Below, piece by piece: positions 59,535 to 64,000 of a stretch of 64,000 bases of DNA. The first letter of the stretch is position 1. The number at the start of each line of letters is the position of its first letter. The position numbers and the translations under genes are program-made. The notes under the pieces were generated by a model. That model had not been told where the DNA came from. It searched no databases and saw only the letters and a list, made by a program, of their open reading frames with translations. The DNA is from Vibrio algicola (lineage in GTDB: Bacteria > Pseudomonadota > Gammaproteobacteria > Enterobacterales > Vibrionaceae): NCBI RefSeq assembly GCF_009601765.2, contig NZ_CP045699.1, positions 1,054,001-1,118,000 on the forward strand, in the 5' to 3' direction.

Positions 59535-60104
59535 TTAATCTGCACGGCTCATGAACTTACGCTCAGAAGTGTTGATTTTGATTTTTTCTTCATTAGCAAT
59601 ATATTCAGGTACTTGAACCACTAAACCAGTCGTTAAAGTGGCAGGCTTAGTACGAGCACTGGCCGATGCACCTTTAATTGATGGTGAGGTTTCAACGATC
59701 ACAAGATCAACACTGGTCGGTAATTCAATGCCAATTGGCTTGTCATTGACGATTAACACGCTTAGGCCTTGGGTATCTTCATTGAAGAATAAAATCTCAT
59801 CTTCAATAGTTTCTTTGTTGAAGTGGTAAGGGGTGTAATCTTCGTTATCCATGAAGACATATTCAGCACCATCGATGTACGAAAACATCACGCTGCGACG
59901 GCTAAAATCAGCCAAAGTCAGGATTTCGTCGGCTTTGTAGCTTTCGTCAGCTTTAGCACCGGTAGCGATGTTGTACATGCGCATGCGATACAAGCTCGCG
60001 CCAGCACGACCACTTGGGGTTAATTTGCTAACTTCACGAACAGAGTAAACTTGACCGTTCACTTCAACAACGGCATTTTTTTTAATTTCACTGGCTTTAG
60101 GCAT
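59535..60104 (-). CDS. efpL: Elongation factor P-like protein EfpL (YeiP)
   Basis: A 189-residue three-domain EF-P paralogue. The ribosome-facing tip loop reads [17 protein letters not shown], with Arg in place of the modified Lys or Arg of true EF-P. YEVFMD-type segment ([16 protein letters not shown]), [20 protein letters not shown] and [18 protein letters not shown] follow. In E. coli EfpL helps ribosomes through polyproline and other difficult stretches. The end ERKFMSRAD is the usual YeiP C-terminus. Confidence 0.94.
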   Translation of the reverse strand: MPKASEIKKNAVVEVNGQVYSVREVSKLTPSGRAGASLYRMRMYNIATGAKADESYKADEILTLADFSRRSVMFSYIDGAEYVFMDNEDYTPYHFNKETIEDEILFFNEDTQGLSVLIVNDKPIGIELPTSVDLVIVETSPSIKGASASARTKPATLTTGLVVQVPEYIANEEKIKINTSERKFMSRAD

Positions 60105-60276
60105 GAGTGTTTCCTAATAAATTTTTTAAGCATCGCTTGGTCACGGCATTGATATTATGGTTACTGCATTGATATCAATATAGTGTCTTACCGCGATGAA
60201 TTGTAAATGACGAGCAGAAAATATCACGATCTGCACCGAACGACAAAGAAAAGTGGCGGTAGACAGTAAAAGGGCC

Positions 60277-62739
60277 TCAAAATAAATCAATTTGTGGCGC
60301 GATGACCGATTCAAAGTCTAATCCAATAAAAGGCAAAATAGCATCGGCGACAGGTTTTAATTGCTTATCAATATAATGTTGGTAGTCAATTGGACTGTGT
60401 AAGTAATCTTTTGGTTCCGGTCCGTTTATGGTAAAGAGATACTGAATACGCCCTTTGTTTTGGTACTGCAGTGGACGACCTAATCGAGCATTGTGATCAT
60501 CGGCGAGTTTGGCGGCGCGAACTTGAGGCGGAATGTTTTTTAAATACTCGTTTAACTTACGGCGTAAACGCTTTTGGTAGACCAAATCATCATCAAATTT
60601 TCCGGCTAAGGTATCGTCAACATATTGACGAATAAAACTTTGTGGATCTTTATCATGAAACACCATGTTATATAGGGTTTGTTGAAAATGGTGTGACAAC
60701 GCTGTCCAATCTGTACGAGCGCTTTCAAGCCCTTTAAACACCATTTTTTCAACGCCTTGCTCGACAATCATACCGCAATAACGCTTTTTAGAACCGGTTT
60801 CAGCGCCGCGAATCGTCGGCATTAAAAAGCGCTGATAATGGGTCTCGTATTCTAACTCTAACGCCGAGGTTAAATGAAATTCTTCTTGTATGTGTTGCTG
60901 CCACCAATGGTTAATTGTTGTCACTAAGTGATGACCAATTTTATCGGCTTTGTCTGGGGTATGTGGCTCGATTAAAGACACAAATAGGGAGTCAGTATCA
61001 CCGTAAATAACTTGATAACCTTGCGCTTCAATTAACACCCGAGTTTGCTTCATGATTTCATGTCCACGCATGGTAATTGATGATGCAAGGCGAGTATCAA
61101 AAAATCGACAACCAGACGAGCCCAGTACGCCATAAAATGAATTCATAATAATTTTGATGGCTTGAGAAAATGCCGCTTCTTTATTGCGCTTGGCGACATC
61201 TCTTGCTTGCCATAATTGTTCGATCATCTTGGGTAGAAAATGCTTGTCGCGATGAAATTGTCCACCTCTAAATCCCGCGACCGCTTGATCATCTTGTTTT
61301 CCGATCGACTGTTGTAAGCCCTCGACTAAACCAAGTGGGTCAATAAGAAAAGTGCGAATAATAGCAGGGTAGAGCGATTTAAAATCCAACACTAATACCG
61401 AGTGATACAAGCCGGGATCGGAATCCATCACATAGCCACCGGGACTAGCAAGCCAATTCTCCGATTGAAGATTAGGCGCAATGTAGCCAGCGCGATGCAA
61501 TTGAGGCAGGTAGAGATTGGTAAAAGCGGCCACCGAACCGCCAATACGATCAAGCTCCACTCCAGTTAACTGAGTACGTTCAATCGCAAATTGGAGCAGA
61601 TGCGTTTGGTCGAAAATTCGCGTCACTAGGCGGCAATCTTGCAAGTTATAACGGGCAAGGGAGTGTTTATCTTCACGAAATTGACGATTAATTTCATCCA
61701 TACGATTAAACGGATCATGAATGATTTTGCCTTCACCAAGTAACTGTTGTGAAACCGACTCTAATGTCCAAGAATTAAAATGATAAGTCGCGGTTTTTAA
61801 CGTATCAATACCATCTAATACCACTCGACCAGGGATAGACACAAAGCCTTGCTGGGTGGTTTTTGATTGCCTGAAATAGAGGTTTTGACTACCCCGTGCG
61901 ATCGCTAACGGTAGCTTATGCCATTTGGCACGTTTATCGAGTAAGCGAAAATCAAAGTCGATAACATTCCAGCCAATAATAATATCGGGATCAAAAGTGC
62001 GAAACCATTGGATTAACGCTTTAAGTAATGCTAATTCATTTGCTACCCATTCAATGTGCAGCTCTTCATTTTTTTTCTGGGTGGGAGCTAGGGGATTAGG
62101 GGCCTCACCAATCATGATCACGCGACTGTCTAGTGTTGAATCAAGCCCAACAGAATACAAAATACCTTTTTCGGAGCATTCAATATCGAGTGAAACCACG
62201 CTTAAATTAGGTTTGTAATCACTCGGTTTACATTTTGCTTGCCTGACGCTTTGATAACCCTGCTTTTGGGTGCGATCACCGATAAATTGCACTCCGCCTC
62301 GGATAAAGCGCTCCATTAAATAGCGGTCGGTTAAGCGAATGTCATCTTCAAAGGTAATAATGCCGTGCTGATTAAAAAGTTGTTTTGCTTGATAGGATAT
62401 TTGATTATTCGGCGTGTAACAGGCAAGCACCGCATTTTGTTCAAAGGTTTTGAGTGGCACGCTTTTCATCTGAATGGGAGTTTGCTCTCCAAAGGTATCC
62501 GCGATAAGTTGCTCAGCCTTTATTTGATCTTGCTTGGTAATAAAAAACACAACTTGTTGGTCTTGGATGAGTAACTGAACAGGACCCGAGTCGGTAGCCA
62601 GCCAAATTTCGATAAGGGTTTTATTATGGTTGAGCTGATCAGAAGTCTGCATAGAATGGCTGTGATTAATCTGAAAAGACGAACGCACATCTCGGGCTTG
62701 TCGAGATAAGATAAAACCCTGTTGGATCGATGATGACAC
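60277..62739 (-). CDS. polB: DNA polymerase II
   Basis: A B-family polymerase of about 820 residues (E. coli 783) used in repair and replication restart. Exonuclease motifs are SLDIECSEKG (ExoI), NVIDFDFRLLDKR (ExoII) and YNLQDCRLV (ExoIII). Polymerase motifs are LDFKSLYPAIIRTFL (A), IIMNSFYGVLGS (B) and YGDTDSLFV (C). Between GFILSRQARDV and IEIWLATDSGPVQ there are about 20 extra residues compared with E. coli. I prefer the GTG at 62739 as start (GGA 7 bases before); a TTG at 62751 has no ribosome site. No LexA box (CTG-N10-CAG) is obvious upstream. Confidence 0.95.
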   Translation of the reverse strand: MSSSIQQGFILSRQARDVRSSFQINHSHSMQTSDQLNHNKTLIEIWLATDSGPVQLLIQDQQVVFFITKQDQIKAEQLIADTFGEQTPIQMKSVPLKTFEQNAVLACYTPNNQISYQAKQLFNQHGIITFEDDIRLTDRYLMERFIRGGVQFIGDRTQKQGYQSVRQAKCKPSDYKPNLSVVSLDIECSEKGILYSVGLDSTLDSRVIMIGEAPNPLAPTQKKNEELHIEWVANELALLKALIQWFRTFDPDIIIGWNVIDFDFRLLDKRAKWHKLPLAIARGSQNLYFRQSKTTQQGFVSIPGRVVLDGIDTLKTATYHFNSWTLESVSQQLLGEGKIIHDPFNRMDEINRQFREDKHSLARYNLQDCRLVTRIFDQTHLLQFAIERTQLTGVELDRIGGSVAAFTNLYLPQLHRAGYIAPNLQSENWLASPGGYVMDSDPGLYHSVLVLDFKSLYPAIIRTFLIDPLGLVEGLQQSIGKQDDQAVAGFRGGQFHRDKHFLPKMIEQLWQARDVAKRNKEAAFSQAIKIIMNSFYGVLGSSGCRFFDTRLASSITMRGHEIMKQTRVLIEAQGYQVIYGDTDSLFVSLIEPHTPDKADKIGHHLVTTINHWWQQHIQEEFHLTSALELEYETHYQRFLMPTIRGAETGSKKRYCGMIVEQGVEKMVFKGLESARTDWTALSHHFQQTLYNMVFHDKDPQSFIRQYVDDTLAGKFDDDLVYQKRLRRKLNEYLKNIPPQVRAAKLADDHNARLGRPLQYQNKGRIQYLFTINGPEPKDYLHSPIDYQHYIDKQLKPVADAILPFIGLDFESVIAPQIDLF

Positions 62740-63271
62740 TGCTTTATCCAAAGAGAGTGTGAATGAATTGGAGTTAGAATAACAAAAGATGCTTTATAAA
62801 TCTTAGGAGCTTTATCGTTCTTAGGTGCTTTATAAATCTAAGATGCTTTAATAAACCTCAATCAGTTCCAGAAAGTTCAGATTTAATGATTTAGCATAAC
62901 TATGGAGTGGTAATTGTGGTTGGGATAGCAAGCGCTTACGATAACGTCAATGAATTGGGCTATATCATTATTCCGGCGTTTGACGGTTTTTTATTTGCAT
63001 TATGGATAAAACCATTAATAATACAAATGTATAATAACCAACAACTCGTTAGTTAAACCATTTTCTTTATAAGGTTATTGGCTTAAATAAAGTCATTTAA
63101 TACAGTATGTTAAAGAAATTAAGTTTTTTTATTATAATTTCCTTAAAAATTGACGTTGATCATTAGATTTATGGTCATGTTTTTAACTAACTAAGGTAGA
63201 ATGCTATAAAAATTAAGCCTATCAACTAAGCTTAACAGTATTAGCGATAATCCAAGTGTGGAGATACAAGA
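62740..63271. other. Divergent region polB / uvrY
   Basis: About 530 AT-rich bases holding the 18-bp repeat array (separate entry) and otherwise no gene. A -10-like TAGAAT and TATAAA occur at about 63197-63210 before uvrY without good -35 partners. Confidence 0.5.
62788..62859. repeat. Four degenerate 18-bp tandem repeats
   Basis: Exact 18-base period: 62788-62805, 62806-62823, 62824-62841, 62842-62859, each of the form GRTGCTTTATAAATCTTA with a few changes (second unit GGAGCTTTATCGTTCTTA, fourth more diverged). It lies just upstream of polB on its 5' side and has no coding sense seen. Confidence 0.85.
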
Positions 63272-63916
63272 GTGATAAATGTTTTTCTTGTAGATGATCA
63301 CGAGCTGGTTCGCACAGGGATTCGACGTATTATTGAAGACGTCCGTGGCATGAAAGTAGTAGGGGAAGCTAACAGTGGTGAAGAGTCTGTAAAATGGTGC
63401 CGTGCTAATCACGCGGATGTTATCTTAATGGACATGAATATGCCGGGTATTGGCGGCTTGGAAGCTACCAAAAAAATCTTACGATTTAATCCCGATGTCA
63501 AAATTATTGTTTTGACGATTCATACCGAAAACCCATTTCCAACCAAAGTAATGCAGGCAGGCGGTTCTGGTTATTTAACCAAAGGCGCAGGGCCCGATGA
63601 AATGGTGAATGCGATCCGCATGGTCAATAGTGGTCAACGCTATATTTCACCAGAGATCGCGCAACAAATGGCGTTAAGTCAATTTTCTGCACCCTCGGAT
63701 AACCCTTTTAAAGAGTTATCAGAGCGTGAATTGCAGATCATGCTAATGATCACCAAAGGTGAGAAGGTAACCGATATTTCGGAGCAATTAAATTTGAGTC
63801 CGAAAACGGTCAACAGTTATCGTTATCGATTATTCAGCAAGTTGGATATTGGTGGGGATGTTGAACTGACCCACCTTGCAATTCGTTATGGCATGATCAC
63901 AACTGAGACGTTGTAG
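63272..63916 (+). CDS. uvrY: Response regulator UvrY/VarA (GacA family)
   Basis: A 214-residue two-domain regulator: a receiver with the acidic pair in FLVDDHELVR and phospho-acceptor Asp54 (ILMDMNMPG), and a C-terminal LuxR-type helix-turn-helix (LSERELQIMLMITKGEKVTD, LSPKTVNSYRYRLF). In vibrios VarA, with sensor VarS, drives the Csr small RNAs. The GTG start at 63272 has GGAG 8 bases before it. uvrC follows immediately, the conserved uvrY-uvrC pairing. Confidence 0.95.
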   Translation: MINVFLVDDHELVRTGIRRIIEDVRGMKVVGEANSGEESVKWCRANHADVILMDMNMPGIGGLEATKKILRFNPDVKIIVLTIHTENPFPTKVMQAGGSGYLTKGAGPDEMVNAIRMVNSGQRYISPEIAQQMALSQFSAPSDNPFKELSERELQIMLMITKGEKVTDISEQLNLSPKTVNSYRYRLFSKLDIGGDVELTHLAIRYGMITTETL

Positions 63917-63921
63917 AGTCT

Positions 63922-64000
63922 ATGGATGTGCCTTTGGCAGATTTTGATTCTGCTGCTTTTTTATCAACCGTTTCACAACAACCTGGCGTTTATCGTATGT
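63922..64000 (+). CDS. uvrC: Excinuclease ABC subunit C, N-terminal start only
   Basis: Partial: only the first 26 codons fall in the window. The translation ends DFDSAAFLSTVSQQPGVYRM, matching the UvrC N-terminus (GIY-YIG domain start, E. coli FLKTVTSQPGVYRMYD). It begins 5 bases after the uvrY stop. UvrC makes the two incisions in nucleotide excision repair. Confidence 0.9.
   Translation, partial: MDVPLADFDSAAFLSTVSQQPGVYRM

Noticed and set aside
62740..62900. LexA (SOS) box for polB
   Set aside because: No CTG-N10-CAG palindrome was found by eye in the region next to polB.

Overview
The window looks like chromosome 1 of a Vibrio or close Vibrionaceae relative. The signs are a monomeric isocitrate dehydrogenase, cspD/clpS-clpA-infA beside bpt and aat, the mukFEB condensin operon, a trp operon with fused trpC-trpF and separate trpG, an AspS-type secretin pilotin beside yciI-yciA-yciB, the psp/sap neighbourhood, and uvrY(varA)-uvrC. 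Base composition is moderate to low GC. Gene order is mostly conserved gammaproteobacterial core. I see no prophage, insertion sequence, CRISPR array, rRNA or tRNA.

Layout. 1-8.2 kb: end of icd, a short HD-GYP protein with an in-frame stop near its start, then an N-degron proteolysis cluster (clpS, clpA, bpt, aat with cspD and infA), then aroA. 8.4-13.8 kb: cmk, rpsA behind a structured leader, ihfB, lapA-lapB and pyrF. 13.9-22.5 kb: a VOC protein, an alpha/beta hydrolase, a five-gene ynjBCD-ynjF-DUF2007 operon, purR and elyC. 22.6-30 kb: cmoM followed by mukF-mukE-mukB. 30-38.8 kb: a TIGR02647 protein, Mn-dependent pyrophosphatase, a DUF2750 protein, sapBCDF without sapA, pspF, and the divergent pspABC. 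38.9-47.9 kb: tag, metC, cls, an aromatic amino-acid permease, an RluA-type pseudouridine synthase, an rRNA-methyltransferase-like protein, the aspS pilotin, yciI, yciA and yciB. 48-55.3 kb: the complete trp operon on the minus strand, with promoter, TrpR operator, a leader peptide missing from the ORF calls, and an attenuator. 55.4-64 kb: rnm, yciO, a Tag-like paralogue, rluB, yciU, efpL (yeiP), polB, uvrY and the start of uvrC.

The genes form several functional blocks. These are tRNA-dependent tagging of protein N-termini and ClpAPS degradation; translation and its control (infA, rpsA, efpL, rluB, cmoM); envelope homeostasis (lapAB, elyC, psp, sap, cls, aspS); chromosome organisation (mukFEB, ihfB); and DNA repair (tag, Tag-like, polB, uvrC).

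I found no clearly novel defence or mobile system. The items most worth a second look are the uncharacterised ynj transporter/CDP-alcohol-transferase/DUF2007 operon, the nonsense codon in the HD-GYP gene, sapBCDF without sapA, the zinc-less Tag paralogue, a possible Trp-Trp leader peptide upstream of the aromatic permease, an exact 18-bp-period repeat between polB and uvrY, and a small inverted-repeat element with a 36-bp relic elsewhere in the window.
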